A stretch of 64,000 nt of DNA from positions 44,196,559 to 44,260,558 of the forward strand of contig CM053327.1 in NCBI GenBank assembly GCA_028583605.1, written 5' to 3'. This DNA comes from Dastarcus helophoroides. Lineage: Eukaryota; Arthropoda; Insecta; Coleoptera; Bothrideridae. Below are positions 32,757 to 44,984 of the stretch, in pieces (the first letter of the stretch is position 1; each line of letters opens with the position of its first letter). Made by a program: the position numbers and the translations under genes. Under the pieces are notes generated by a model. That model searched no databases. It was not told the DNA's origin and saw only the letters and a program-made list of their open reading frames with translations.

Positions 32757-35700
32757 TTCTTGAAACGTACTAGGAGCCTGGAAATAACGAGAACTCGACC
32801 GTCTACCTTACGGATGAACCTAACATAATCACCACCGTTGGAGATGTGCGGCTCTATGTTGATCTATTTCTCGAATTTATAACGTTTGCGAACTTAATGA
32901 AACTTTCGACTGTTTTAGTCTAAGAATTGAAACTCAACATGTCTTTGAAATTTCTTAAAACTTCGACAAATCGAGATTCCTTCTAGTGCGTTTTGAGAAC
33001 CCTACTCTTAAACGTTCGATGTGTTTTGTTGGACGGAAATTTAAAGGAATCAAAACGCTATACAAAATGACAAAACACAACGAAACCCGGGCGTGCATGG
33101 TTCTCGCACTAGGAACCTGAAAATAACGAGAACTCGACCGTCTACCTTACCGATGAACCTAACATAATCACCACCGTTGGAGATGTGCGGCTCTATGTTG
33201 ATCTATTTCTCGAATTTATAACGTTTGCGAACTTAATGAAACTTTCGACTGTTTTAGTCTAAGAATTGAAACTCAACATGTCTTTGGACTTTCTTAAAAT
33301 TTCGACAAATCGAGATTCCTTCTAGTGCGTTTTGAAAACCCTACTTTTAAACGTTCGATGTGTTTTGTTGGACGAAATTTAAAGGAATCAAAACGCTATA
33401 CAAAATGACAAAACACAACGAAACCCGGGCGTGCATGGTTCTCGCACTAGGAACCTGAAAATAACGAGAACTCGACCGTCTACCTTACGGATGAACCTAA
33501 CATAATCACCACCGTTGGAGATGTGCGGCTCTATGTTGATCTATTTCTCGAATTTATAACGTTTGCGAACTTAATGAAACTTTCGACTGTTTTAGTCTAA
33601 GAATTGAAACTCAACATGTCTTTGAACTTTCTTAAAATTTCGACAAATCGAGATTCCTTCTAGTGCGTTTTGAGAACCCTACTTTTAAACGTTCAATGTG
33701 TTTTGTTGGACGAAATTTAAAGGAATCAAAACGCTATACAAAATGACAAAACACAACGAAACCCGGGCGTGCATGGTTCTCGCACTAGGAACCTGAAAAT
33801 AACGAGAACTCGACCGTCTACCTTACGGATGAACCTAACATAATCACCACCGTTGGAGATCTGCGGCTCTATGTTGATCTATTTCTCGAATTTATAACGT
33901 TTGCGAACTTAATGAAACTTTCGACTGTTTTAGTCTAAGAATTGAAACTCAACATGTCTTTGAACTTTCTTAAAATTTCGACAAATCGAGATTCCTTCTA
34001 GTGCGTTTTGAGAACCCTACTTTTAAACGTTCGACGTGTTTTGTTGGACGAAATTTAAAGGAATCAAAACGCTATACAAAATGACAAAACACAACGAAAC
34101 CCGGGCGTGCATGGTTCTCGCACTAGGAACCTGAAAATAACGAGAACTCGACCGTCTACCTTACGGATGAACCTAACATAATCACCACCGTTGGAGATCT
34201 GCGGCTCTATGTTGATCTATTTCTCGAATTTATAACGTTTGCGAACTTAATGAAACTTTCGACTGTTTTAGTCTAAGAATTGAAACTCAACATGTCTTTG
34301 GACTTTCTTAAAATTTCGACAAATCGAGATTCCTTCTAGTGCGTTTTGAGAACCCTACTTTTAAACGTTCGACGTGTTTTGTTGGACGAAATTTAAAGGA
34401 ATCAAAACGCTATACAAAATGACAAAACACAACGAAACCCGGGCGTGCATGGTTCTCGCACTAGGAACCTGAAAATAACGAGAACTCGACCGTCTACCTT
34501 ACGGATGAACCTAACATAATCACCACCGTTGGAGATGTGCGGCTCTATATTGATCTATTTCTCGAATTTATAACGTTTGCGAACTTAATGAAACTTTCGA
34601 CTGTTTTAGTCTAAGAATTGAAACTCAACATGTCTTTGGACTTTCTTAAAATTTCGACAAATCGAGATTCCTTCTAGTGCGTTTTGAGAACCCTACTTTT
34701 AAACGTTCGACGTGTTTTGTTGCACGAAATTTAAAGGAATCAAAACGCTATACAAAATGACAAAACACAACGAAACCCGGGCGTGCATGGTTCTCGCACT
34801 AGGAACCTGAAAATAACGAGAACTCGACCGTCTACCTTACGGATGAACCTAACATAATCACCACCGTTGGAGATGTGCGGCTCTATGTTGATCTATTTCT
34901 CGAATTTATAACGTTTGCGAACTTAATGAAACTTTCGACTGTTTTAGTCTAAGAATTGAAACTCAACATGTCTTTGGACTTTCTTAAAATTTCGACAAAT
35001 CGAGATTCCTTCTAGTGCGTTTTGAGAACCCTACTTTTAAACGTTCGATGTGTTTTGTTGGACGAAATTTAAAGGAATCAAAACGCTATACAAAATGACA
35101 AAACACAACGAAACCCAGGCGTGCATGGTTCTCGCACTAGGAACCTGAAAATAACGAGAACTCGACCGTCTACCTTACGGATGAACCTAACATAATCACC
35201 ACCGTTGGAGATGTGCGGCTCTATGTTGATCTATTTTTCGAATTTATAACGTTTGCGAACTTAATGAAACTTTCGACTGTTTTAGTCTAAGAATTGAAAC
35301 TCAACATGTCTTTGGACTTTCTTAAAATTTCGACAAATCGAGATTCCTTCTAGTGCGTTTTGAGAACCCTACTTTTAAACGTTCGATGTGTTTTGTTGGA
35401 CGAAATTTAAAGGAATCAAAACGCTATACAAAATGACAAAACACAACGAAACCCGGGCGTGCATGGTTCTCGCACTAGGAACCTGAAAATAACGAGAACT
35501 CGACCGTCTACCTTACGGATGAACCTAACATAATCACCACCGTTGGAGATGTGCGGCTCTATGTTGATCTATTTCTCGAATTTATAACGTTTGCGAACTT
35601 AATGAAACTTTCGACTGTTTTAGTCTAAGAATTGAAACTCAACATGTCTTTGGACTTTCTTAAAATTTCGACAAATCGAGATTCCTTCTAGTGTGTTTTG

Positions 35701-36065
35701 AGAACCCTACTTTTAAACGTTCGACGTGTTTTGTTGCACGAAATTTAAAGGAATCAAAACGCTATACAAAATGACAAAACACAACGAAACCCGGGCGTGC
35801 ATGGTTCTCGCACTAGGAACCTGAAAATAACGAGAACTCGACCGTCTACCTTACGGATGAACCTAACATAATCACCACCGTTGGAGATGTGCGGCTCTAT
35901 GTTGATCTATTTCTCGAATTTATAACGTTTGCGAACTTCATGAAACTTTCGACCTTTTTAGTCTAAGAATTGAAACTCAAAATGTCTTTGAACTTTCCTA
36001 AAATTTCGGCAAATGGAGATTCCTTCTAGTGCGTTTTGAGAACCCTACTTTCAAACGTTCCTTGT
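32757..36065. repeat. 338-bp satellite, about ten near-identical copies
   Basis: The landmark CGAGAACTCGACCG occurs at 33127, 33465, 33803, 34141, 34479, 34817, 35155, 35493 and 35831: exactly 338 bp each time, and 339 bp before the first. Units differ by only a few bases. The last copy is more diverged. The unit includes CTATACAAAATGACAAAACA and TTCTCGAATTTATAACG. No open frame is maintained. Confidence 0.97.
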
Positions 36066-36136
36066 ATTTTGTTACTTTGTATAGTAACTTGATTTCCCAA
36101 AATTTCAACCTAAATCACTAAATATTTTTTTTAAAG

Positions 36137-36840
36137 TAGGGTTCTTGAAACGCACAACGAGCCTGGAAAAAACGAGAACTCGGTCGTCAACCTTACGGAT
36201 GAACGTGATAAAATTGTCCACTTGGCGCACTTTATCTTTGGAGGTGTGTGGTTTTATATTGATCCATTTTTCAAATTTGTAATGTTTATGGACTTCATAA
36301 AACTTTCGACTTTTTTAGTCTAAGAGTTTAAGCTCAGAATGTCTGTGGTCTTTCTTAAAGTTTCGATTCCAAATTCAAATAATTCGAAATTCAATTTTTT
36401 TTTTCTCCAAAAACTGCAACTAATCTTTAAATTACTTAAGCTTACTAAGCTTTCCTCAAAATATCAACTTTTTCTTGAAATTTTGTGCTTTAAGTACAAA
36501 ATTTTGAGAAATCAACTCATTATACAAAATGACAAAACACAACGAAACACGAGCGTAGAGAAAGTAGGGTTCTCGAAGCGCACTAGGAGCCTGGAAATAA
36601 CGAGAACTCGACCGTCAACATCACGGATGAACGTAACATAATCACCCATCTTTTTTACCTTTGGAGGTGTGCAGCTTTATATTGATCCATTTTTCGAATT
36701 TATAACGTTACGGAGTTCATGAAACTCAAGTTTTTTAGTCTAAAAATTTAAACTTAAAATTTCTATGCTCTTTCTTAAAATTTCGACTTTAAATTCAGAC
36801 AAATTGCGAATCAATTTATTTTGAAAACTACATTTGATCT
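36137..36840. repeat. Two diverged copies of the 338-bp satellite
   Basis: Both copies keep the order ACTAGGAGCCTGG or its variant, AACGAGAACTCG, GATGAACGTAA and TTTTAGTCTAA, but have many substitutions and an AT-rich insertion (about 36370-36530). They mark an older edge of the homogeneous array. Confidence 0.8.
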
Positions 36841-37620
36841 TTAAATTACTACAAAGCAAGACAAGCTGCCTTCTGCTCCATTATGAAGTCAAAAAATCTC
36901 CTCTGTTCAGATAGTAGTTGAAATTTTGAGAAACAAGTTGGAATTTAAGTTTTCTGGAATTTTCGTCTTTTTACAAAAATTCAACATTTTAAAAATATAT
37001 TTTTCAAAATTTCCAAGTAGTATTGTTTTAAATATTTTTACTTATTCATTAAAATATTTATCAAATTTCGAGAGAAAGGCGAAGTTCGATACACAGCTCT
37101 AAATTTGCATAAAGACAAATTTAAAAAAAACTGAAATTCTTAGAAAAAGTCACAAAATGACGAATTTTAAGATAAAAAGTTGACATTTTGAAAGTCGCAG
37201 TTCGATAAAAAAGCTCGAATTTTAGGATAAATTCGAAATATCAAAAGAAAAACAGAACATTTGTGGAAAAAGATGGATTTTTAGAAAAAAGTCGAAATTT
37301 CAAGATAACGTTGAAATTTCCAAGAAGAGGCTAATTTTCAGGAACAAATGAAAATTTTTGGAAAAAGGTCCCCTAGTTGAGAATATACATTTTCGGTTGG
37401 TTGTATGAACCAGGGGAGAGCAAGCGCCCTAGTGCCCTACTTTAGCTAATACGGAAGAAAATAAAAAAAAGAAGAAAAGGAAGAAAAAAAGAAAGGGAAC
37501 TGATATACAGAACATTTTGTAAAGAAAGAAAAAATCTGAGAAAAATACACTATTCGTTGAAAAATTAGAAATGTTTAAATAAATTTCTGGAGTTGAGAAA
37601 TTTGAGTTTAGACTGAAAAT
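36841..37620. repeat. AT-rich degenerate repeat
   Basis: Same repeat family and same landmark block as at 1-1475 (for example GAAACAAGTTGGAATTTAAG near 36930). It is followed by a purine-rich stretch (37440-37520) and the family B foldback, the same order as near the window start. Confidence 0.75.
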
Positions 37621-37623
37621 TTT

Positions 37624-37946
37624 GATGGAACGGACTGGTCCTTGGTTATCTTCAAAAATTGAAACACAAAACTTGTCGCCTGAAACCAAGAAAGATTAAA
37701 AAACCCAACAAAAGTTGCTCTAATGCGTTTCGGCAGCCAAGATGTCATCTTCAGAGAGATACTCAGAGTCATCTTCAGAGAGATACTCAGTCATCTTCAG
37801 AGAACATCTCTCTGAAGATGACAGCTTGGCTGTCGAAACGCGTTAGCCAGTAACCTTTGTTGTGTTTTTTAATCTTTCTTGGTTTCAGGGGACAAGTTCT
37901 GTATTTCAATTTCTGAAGATAACCAAGGACCAGTCCGTTCCACCAA
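37624..37946. repeat. Family B foldback element, most complete copy
   Basis: Both outer ends are present: TGGAACGGACTGGTCCTTGG at the left and its reverse complement ending at GTTCCA on the right. The loop contains three copies of a TCATCTTCAGAGAGATACTC unit. On the plus strand the right arm has CUGAAGA (37812-37818), one extra U, stem II GACAGC-UUG-GCUGUC (37820-37834), GAAA (37835-37838) and the ACGCGU minimal stem III (37838-37843). Stem I is weakened here because AGCC replaces AGAG. Confidence 0.85.
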
Positions 37947-38290
37947 AAAAAAAAGAAAGGGAATTAAAAATACTTATTAGGTGAGACTGGATAATTACCG
38001 CATTACTTGTTAGGTACACTACTAATGGATAAGCACACTCACGATATAGATACTTCAAGGGTCCATGAACCCTAATATAAGGAACCCTGCCGTAGCAGTT
38101 GCATTATTATTCTAATAATTGACATAATTTTTAAATTTTGTTGCGTTTTTATCGTGAATAAAGTTTAATAGTTATGAACATTATTATTCTATAAATAATT
38201 TCCTGTTTTGTTGCCACATACATTCGCATAATTTCTTGCGAATACGAATATAAAAAACATGCGAATATTCGTTACATCACTAGAGGGCAA

Positions 38291-40308
38291 ATGCGGCTCT
38301 ACGATGAGTTGAAGTGAAAATTTTCAAAACATTTGAAATGTATTTAAATCTTGAAAAATAATGTCGAAAGGTTTCTTCTTAAATTGAGACTTTAAAAAGG
38401 TCGCAAGTTCATTATTTTTAACAATAAAAATTCATAATATTCAAAAAAGTCGAAATTTCGAAGAAAGTTCGAAATTCTGAGAAAAAATTAGAATTTTCAA
38501 AAAAAAAAGTAGAAAAAACTGTTAAAGGACGGCATTTCCATATTGAGAAAACTTACCGCACGGCCCTGCGTGAAGCATACCTTTATTACGCCGATTTTAA
38601 TCTCGCACGTCGCATCCGTCTTTCGATTGACGCGTGCTCATAATTTGTCATCCTTTTTTCTTGTCTGATTATAGTCTGCTTTCGTTTACGGAGAGAATAA
38701 GAATAATCAAATTAAAAGACAATTTAAACAATGACAGTCTACACTTTTCGCATAATTGGTAAGGTTAGATTATCAGGCAAGCTTAGCTTTCAATACAACG
38801 AGCGGTCGTAGCGCATTTGCTACGGGCGTGGATGGTCCGAGATTCACTTTTTTTTAATTCTATGGCGGGATCTACTCATAGATACATATACCTACTAGAC
38901 ATAAGAGCCTGTTGGTACTTCCAATTAGCGTTATTGGAAACCCAAACCATTCATTTGTCCCCTATCTTTAGTCGCCTAAAGAAGAATTCACTTAAAAAAA
39001 AGAGTTTAAATATTTAAAAAATCGAAATATTCAAAACGAGGCAAAATTTAAAAGTCAAACTTTCCAGAAAAGATGAACACATCGAAAAAAGATAAGTTCC
39101 AAATAAAAAGAAAAGTTAACGGTCTAACGCTGACCATAATTTGGTCATCTAGTGTCCCAGGTATTAAAAATGGCGTATCAATAATACCAATCGATCTGCC
39201 TGTTTCCTGGAATTGCAAAGCGAAATCTGTAAATTCTATTGCGTGCTTGCATGTCCCTTTTGAAAATTTAAGGTCTCCATGTGCCATTGATTTTATTTAA
39301 AAGGACGGACGAGCCGTCTTATTACCTCACTCTGAACTTTAAAATATCAGACGAGCTTTTGTACGTCTCGCTGATTCGACGTTAATGGCTTTCGTGTTAT
39401 TCTTCTGACCGTTTTCAACATTATGAAAGTCACGGGAATCGCAACGATATGTTTCATAGAAATTATGACGCGTCCGAAACGAACCGATATTTGTTCTGCA
39501 CATATTTTAAACATTATTATATTGCGGTGTTTACTTTGATGAAACGATTTAATTATCCGGTATATACCGGCCAATGCAAGTTACTAAATAAACCCAGCTG
39601 TCGCCGAAGCAGTTTTTATCTTGCAATAACAATTAAGTTGCATAATATCGGAACAATTTATTAAAAGAGAATAAATATAACTGTAAAGAGTAGTAAATTT
39701 TAAACTTTCGTATAATTATATCAATCTATAGCAGCCTGATGCGGCAAGACCATCAGGTATAAACGAGACCTATCCGTCCCTTGTCACAAAGATAGCTTTT
39801 GCGATCATGACCCAATTTGTCAACGATGCGGAATAAATTTCACGGTGTACATCGGCATTTGTAATTTTATTGAATATTAAATTTTAACAACAGTTCCTGC
39901 AACGTCGGAGGCCTTATAAACGGAAATATATATTCCCTTAAGCGACAGCTTAAACGAAAATGCAACTTGCAGCAGTTTGGGCGTCTCGTGTACGAAATCA
40001 CAAATTAACCTTGCCGTTCAGAAGCGAGTAAATTTCTGGGATAATTAAGTTTAAACGGGCAATATCCGAGACTTACCGTTTTCAAATTAAATAGTTATCA
40101 TTAGAATTTAGTGCGCCTTTATTTAGTGCTATTGTTCATCAGAAACGATCTAAGAATAGCCTGAAAGAAAAACAAATGGGGCCAAATAAGCTGTCATATT
40201 GGAAGAGAATATGTAGCTGCTTGGTGGTTTCTAATTCTAATAGTCTAGTTATTACTATTTTCAGATTTATATGCCTTCAAAATCGGCAGCGTCATGGGAA
40301 AGGTCTAC
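38291..40308. other. No gene recognised
   Basis: The first ~250 bp are AT-rich degenerate repeat (GTCGAAATTTCG type). The rest is apparently single-copy. Frames at 39048-39287 (minus) and 39073-39300 (plus) overlap and neither resembles a family I know. Confidence 0.4.
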
Positions 40309-40316
40309 ACATTTTG

Positions 40317-41163
40317 CAGTGGCGGCTGGCCTTAAAGAGCGCAAGAGCGCGCGCTCCTCGTGAAATGAGCGATCTATTCTTTTCTGTTTAATGTAAAAGA
40401 CTTGGATTTATCACATTTTTAAACACATAATAATGACATGTTAATTAACTAATAATACTTGTGAATGACTTGGAATAAAATACACCAACGTTTGATTCCA
40501 TTATATATATTAAATATTATAAGGAAATTTAAATAAGTTGGTGCGCGCAGAATTATGCACCTAGCGAGGGTGCCGTGCGATGCCTATGAACGGTCTTCAC
40601 GGAATACGGAGAAATAAACTACAGAACACCACGTTAAAGCTAGGTACGTCGCTCCGCGCATGTGCGATATTGCCAAATGGTGAGTACGAGTCAGAGTTTG
40701 GAGTGTATATTTACGTTTATGATGCTAAATGCATAGGTCCCGGCTGATCTGATTGCGATTGATAATTCTGCCGCTTACAGGCCCAACTGCTAATAGTACC
40801 GCTATTCACAAAGAAATAGCAGTACCCATTCTAAGGTCTAATTATTCATTTATAGATTTGGATTTAAACAATTTTGATGAGAAAGTAATTTCTTTAAAAG
40901 ATCGTAGAGCGGATTTTGTTTTAAAAATTTTTTTTTTGTGTTTTTGTAGAGTTTAATTAAAACCTTGTAATAAAATATATTTTATTTTCAAATGCAGTTT
41001 TCATGAAATGGAGATTAATTAAATTTAATTCGTAAAAATACTATTAAATATCACGTTTCTCTTAAATTTAATATCTTGCTATGCCACTGGAGTCACCTAA
41101 ACTCTTAACTACTAATATTTTTGCATCTGCGCACCCCTGTTAAAAAGTCACCAGCCGCCACTG
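40317..41163. mobile_element. Non-autonomous hAT-like element, perfect 8-bp target duplication
   Basis: Inverted ends CAGTGGCGGCTGG and CCAGCCGCCACTG are perfect over 13 bp and flanked by ACATTTTG on both sides (40309-40316 and 41164-41171). The interior (847 bp in total) starts with a GC-rich AAGAGCGCGCGC-type segment and otherwise shows no transposase. Such termini and 8-bp duplications are typical of hAT elements. Confidence 0.88.
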
Positions 41164-41373
41164 ACATTTTGAAAAAAAAAATGTATCTTAAAAAGAATTT
41201 GCAAGTTGGTTTTTGTAATGAGTGTCACGGAGGTAAAACTTCTGTTTCAGTTGGCGAAGAAAACGAAATCTATGACAATCTTATTTTTAATGGTAAATTA
41301 ATGCCTGGCCTTGAGTAGAAGTAAAATTCCAATGAATAACTTCGACGGCCTATAATACAGCAAGCATTACAGG

Positions 41374-44300
41374 TAGAGGATTTGATCCCGGGATTCTGAA
41401 TTTCGGTATCCCGCCTGCTTTTTAATCCCGAAATTTTCGAGATTAGGTTTTTTTGATCCCGGGATTTTCGAGATTGACATCATTTTAAAAAAGTTGTAAA
41501 ACAGACTGCATCTATCGAAACGCTCAATGTCAATGTTTTCAACGATACTAGTCTATCATTTTAATATAAAATAGAAGTTTTATTCCAAACAAGAAGCACT
41601 GCTTTGGGATTGGTATGCTTGTTTCAAATAAAAATCTTGCATCTTAAACTAAAAGATTTGATGATGAGACACCGGACGCTTTGTTATTTCTCTGGTCAAG
41701 GGGCAAGGGGGTCAATAGTGTGATATCCTGTGTCAAGGGCGAGACGAGTCACGCTTCGTCACAAAGTTCCGACTCTTTTTTTTGAGGAATTTCGCCTTTT
41801 TAAAAGTTTCGAATATTTTCTAAAATGTCATCTTTCGTGAAAATGTAGACTTTTTGAAAAATTAGATTTCAATTTCGATCTTTTTTCGAAAAATTCAATT
41901 CCTAAAAAATTTGACATTTTCTAATAATTTCGACATTTTTCGGGATTTCTTTTGAAAATTTCTTCATTTTCTAGCTTTATTCTTTTTCTCGAAATTTAAA
42001 CTTTTTGTGAATGCAGTCTTTCAAAAAAAATTACTTTTTTCAAAATTTCGAAACTTTTCTAAAAATTTTGAAAAAAGTAAATATATCAGAGAATCGATAT
42101 TCACAAAAAGTTTAATTTCAAAAAGGCGATACTTTTCTAAAAATTTTGACTTATTTGACAAAATTTTCGACTAAGTATTTTCAAGATTTTACTTCTTTTG
42201 AAACTTTTGACTTTTCCAAGTTTCCAAGTGTTGAATTTTTTAACATTTTGTTATATTTTCAAAATTTTTGCTGTTTGAAGATTCTCATTTTATTCGAAAA
42301 TGTCGAGTTTTTTGTAAACTGGACTTTGTCCAAATTTTGTACTTTTTGAAGTTTTTCAATCTTTGCAAAATTTCACTTTTTTCTAAATTTAAAATTCTTT
42401 GAAAATTTCCATATTTTTTTAAATGATAAAAATGTTGGTTACTCCTAAAAATGTTGACTTTGTTAGTTTTAAAAATTTTGAGTTTTTCACACTACATTTT
42501 CTTGAAAATTTGGAGTTTCTTTAAAATTCCATTTTTTTTGGAAATTTCAATTGTTTTTTTTTGAATCTAGAGGGGAATTTTTTTAATATCGAATTTTTTG
42601 AAATTTTCGACCATTTAAATTTTTTTTAAATTCCATTTTAATTGAAAATGCCAACAATTTTATTTGAAAATGTTGACTTTATTTGCAAATTTCATAACTG
42701 TTGCAAAATTTTCATTTTTTTTTAACTTAACAATCAAAATTTTCAGTCGAATTTTTTGAAATTTTCGACTATTTAAAATTTTTTTAATTCTTGAAAATTT
42801 GGAGTTTCTTCGAAATTCCATTTTTTTTTGGAAAATTTCAATTGTTTTTTTTTAATCGAGAATTTTTTTTAATATCGATTTTTTTGAAATTTTCGACTCT
42901 TTAAATTCTTTTTAAATTCCATTTAAAAGATTTTTTTGAAAATGTCGACAATTTTATTTGAAAATGTTGACTTTATTTGAAAATGTTGACTTTATTTGGA
43001 AATTTTAAAACTGTTTTTTTACGTTCCAATTAAAATTTTTAATTTTCTAAAAAATGTTCTACTGTTTTCAAAATTGTAACTATCCAAAATTTTGATTTTT
43101 TCGAAAATTTTAACTCAAAATTTAAACCATTTTTTCAACTTTTCTAATAATTTTGGGATTTCTTCAATATGAAGACTTAAAAAAAAATCGTTTTACTTCG
43201 AAAATTTGACCAAACATTTTTCAATTTTTCAAAATCTCGATTTTTTACCAAACATTTTTTAATTTTTTAAAATCTCAATTTTTTTCAAAATCTTGACGAT
43301 TTTTGAAATTTTATTCCACCAAATTTCCAAAAATTTGTAATTTTTAAAGAGGTTAAATCTTTAAAAATTACAAATTTTTTAAAAAAATTCTTCAAATGTT
43401 CAAATTTTGAAAATGTCAATTTCTTCAAAGTGTTGAAATTTTTTTTAGAATTTCGAATACTTTTTAAAAATTTTGGAAATTTTAATTTACCATGAAAATT
43501 TTTACATTATTCAAAATTACGATATTTTCGAAAATTTTAACTTTCTTTTGAAAATTCTCATTGTTTTCAAAATTTCAACCTTTTTTTTTTTGAAAATTTA
43601 AATTTGACTTTTTGTCTTCTTTAAATTTCAACTGCTTTTAAAAATTTCGTCATATTTTCTAAGATTTAGACTTTTTCAAAAATTTCGTTTTGTCCAAAAT
43701 CACAATATCTTTCATTTCTAGATGAAATTCAAAATGTAGACCGTTTTTTGGAAATGTTTGAGCATTTTTAAAGGCTTTCAAATTTTCTTATAATTTTGGT
43801 TTTTCTTCAATATTTCGTCTTTCCAAAAATTCTACTTTTTCAAAAATTTCGTTTTGTCCAAAATCACAATATCTTTCGTTTCTAGATGAAATTCGAAGTA
43901 TAGACCGTTTTTTGGAAATGTTATTTTAAAACTTGAATTATCCAAATAAATTTTCTATTTTCGTGAAAATATGTATTTAAAAAAACTCTATTTTTTAAAT
44001 TCAGTTTTTTAAACCACAAAATTCGAGAATTTTTTTAATAAATTTCAAGAACCACAAAATTCGAGAATTTTTTCAATAAATTTCAAGTTTATCGAAATTT
44101 CTCCTCCTTCTAAAAGTTTCTAGTTCAAGTTCAAAAGTTTTATTATTTTTTAAAAGTCAACGGTAATATGAAAACTGAATAAATTCAAAATTTCAGCTTT
44201 TTTCAAAATTACGAATTTTTTCGAAAATTTCGTCACTTCTTCCAATTTTAGAATTTTTGAAATTGTCGATTTCTTTAATATTTGAATTTTTTTTTCAAAA

Positions 44301-44976
44301 TATCCATGTTTTTTAAAATCGCAGCTTTTTTCTAGAAATTTTTACATTCTACGAAAATTTTGACATTTTTTTTTTAAATTCTGACGCCCTATCTTTGATT
44401 TTTCAATATTTTTTTCGTAAATCTGGGTTTTTCCAAAATTTCTACTCCTTTTCACATAGTGCTTGTTTTTTTTGATAATTTTGATTTTTAAATTTCGCAT
44501 TTTTCAAATGTTGGTTTTTTTTTTCCGAAAATTTTAATTTGTCCAAAATTTTAACCGCTCAAAACTTTGAGCATTTTTAAAGGCTTTCAAATTTTCTTAC
44601 AATTTTGGGTTTTCTTCAATATTTCGTCTTTCCAAAGATTCTATTTTTTTTAAAATTTGGAAATTCCAAGTTTTTTATTGAGATTTTCTTTCAAAGCTGA
44701 AAATTCGATATTTCTAAAAACAATGCCGATTCTGATTCTTGCACTACTTTACAAATTTGGATTTCATTTGAAATCTAGAAATGTGGAAATTTCTGGGTTT
44801 TAATTTTAGAGATTGGAGTGGAAGATTTGAGAAGAAAATGGAATTATTTCAAATAAATTTGACAACTTTTGAATAAATTTCAGGTTTTTTTCACCAATTT
44901 TAATCTTTTTTTTTATGCAAACCTAAAATAGGAATTTTTCTGGGATTAGAAATAAGGATCAGGATCGAATTCCCTA
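41374..44976. mobile_element. 3.6-kb hAT-like element filled with AT-rich repeat
   Basis: Perfect 8-bp target duplication ATTACAGG (41366-41373 and 44977-44984). Imperfect inverted ends TAGAGGATTTGATCCCGGG (left) and TAGGGAATTCGATCCTGATC (right read inward), with further ATCCCGGGATT motifs near the left end. From about 41760 to 44930 the interior is entirely degenerate TTTTCAAAATTTCGAC-type repeat, the reverse-complement orientation of the repeat at 1-1475. No coding frame. Confidence 0.82.
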
Positions 44977-44984
44977 ATTACAGG

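Larger units (their letters stand above)
31373..38282. mobile_element. 6.9-kb non-autonomous hAT-like element carrying satellites
   Basis: Ends TAGGGATGAAACGATTG (left) and TAGTGATGTAACGAATATTC (right end read inward) are imperfect inverted repeats of the common hAT type. They are flanked by GTGGGCAA (31365-31372) and GAGGGCAA (38283-38290), an 8-bp target duplication with one mismatch. Subterminal GCGAATATTC-type motifs occur at both ends. The interior is, in order, AT-rich repeats with a ~640-bp direct duplication, a 338-bp satellite array, diverged satellite, AT-rich repeats, and a family B foldback. No transposase frame is present, so it would depend on another element. Confidence 0.8.

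Noticed and set aside
32757..36065. Hammerhead-like motif in the 338-bp satellite (an ACAACGAAACCCGGG segment)
   Set aside because: There is no CUGANGA core or closing stem I strand at the required distance.
39048..39300. Overlapping 75-79-codon frames on opposite strands
   Set aside because: No recognised similarity, no clear splice context, and mutual overlap; chance is sufficient.
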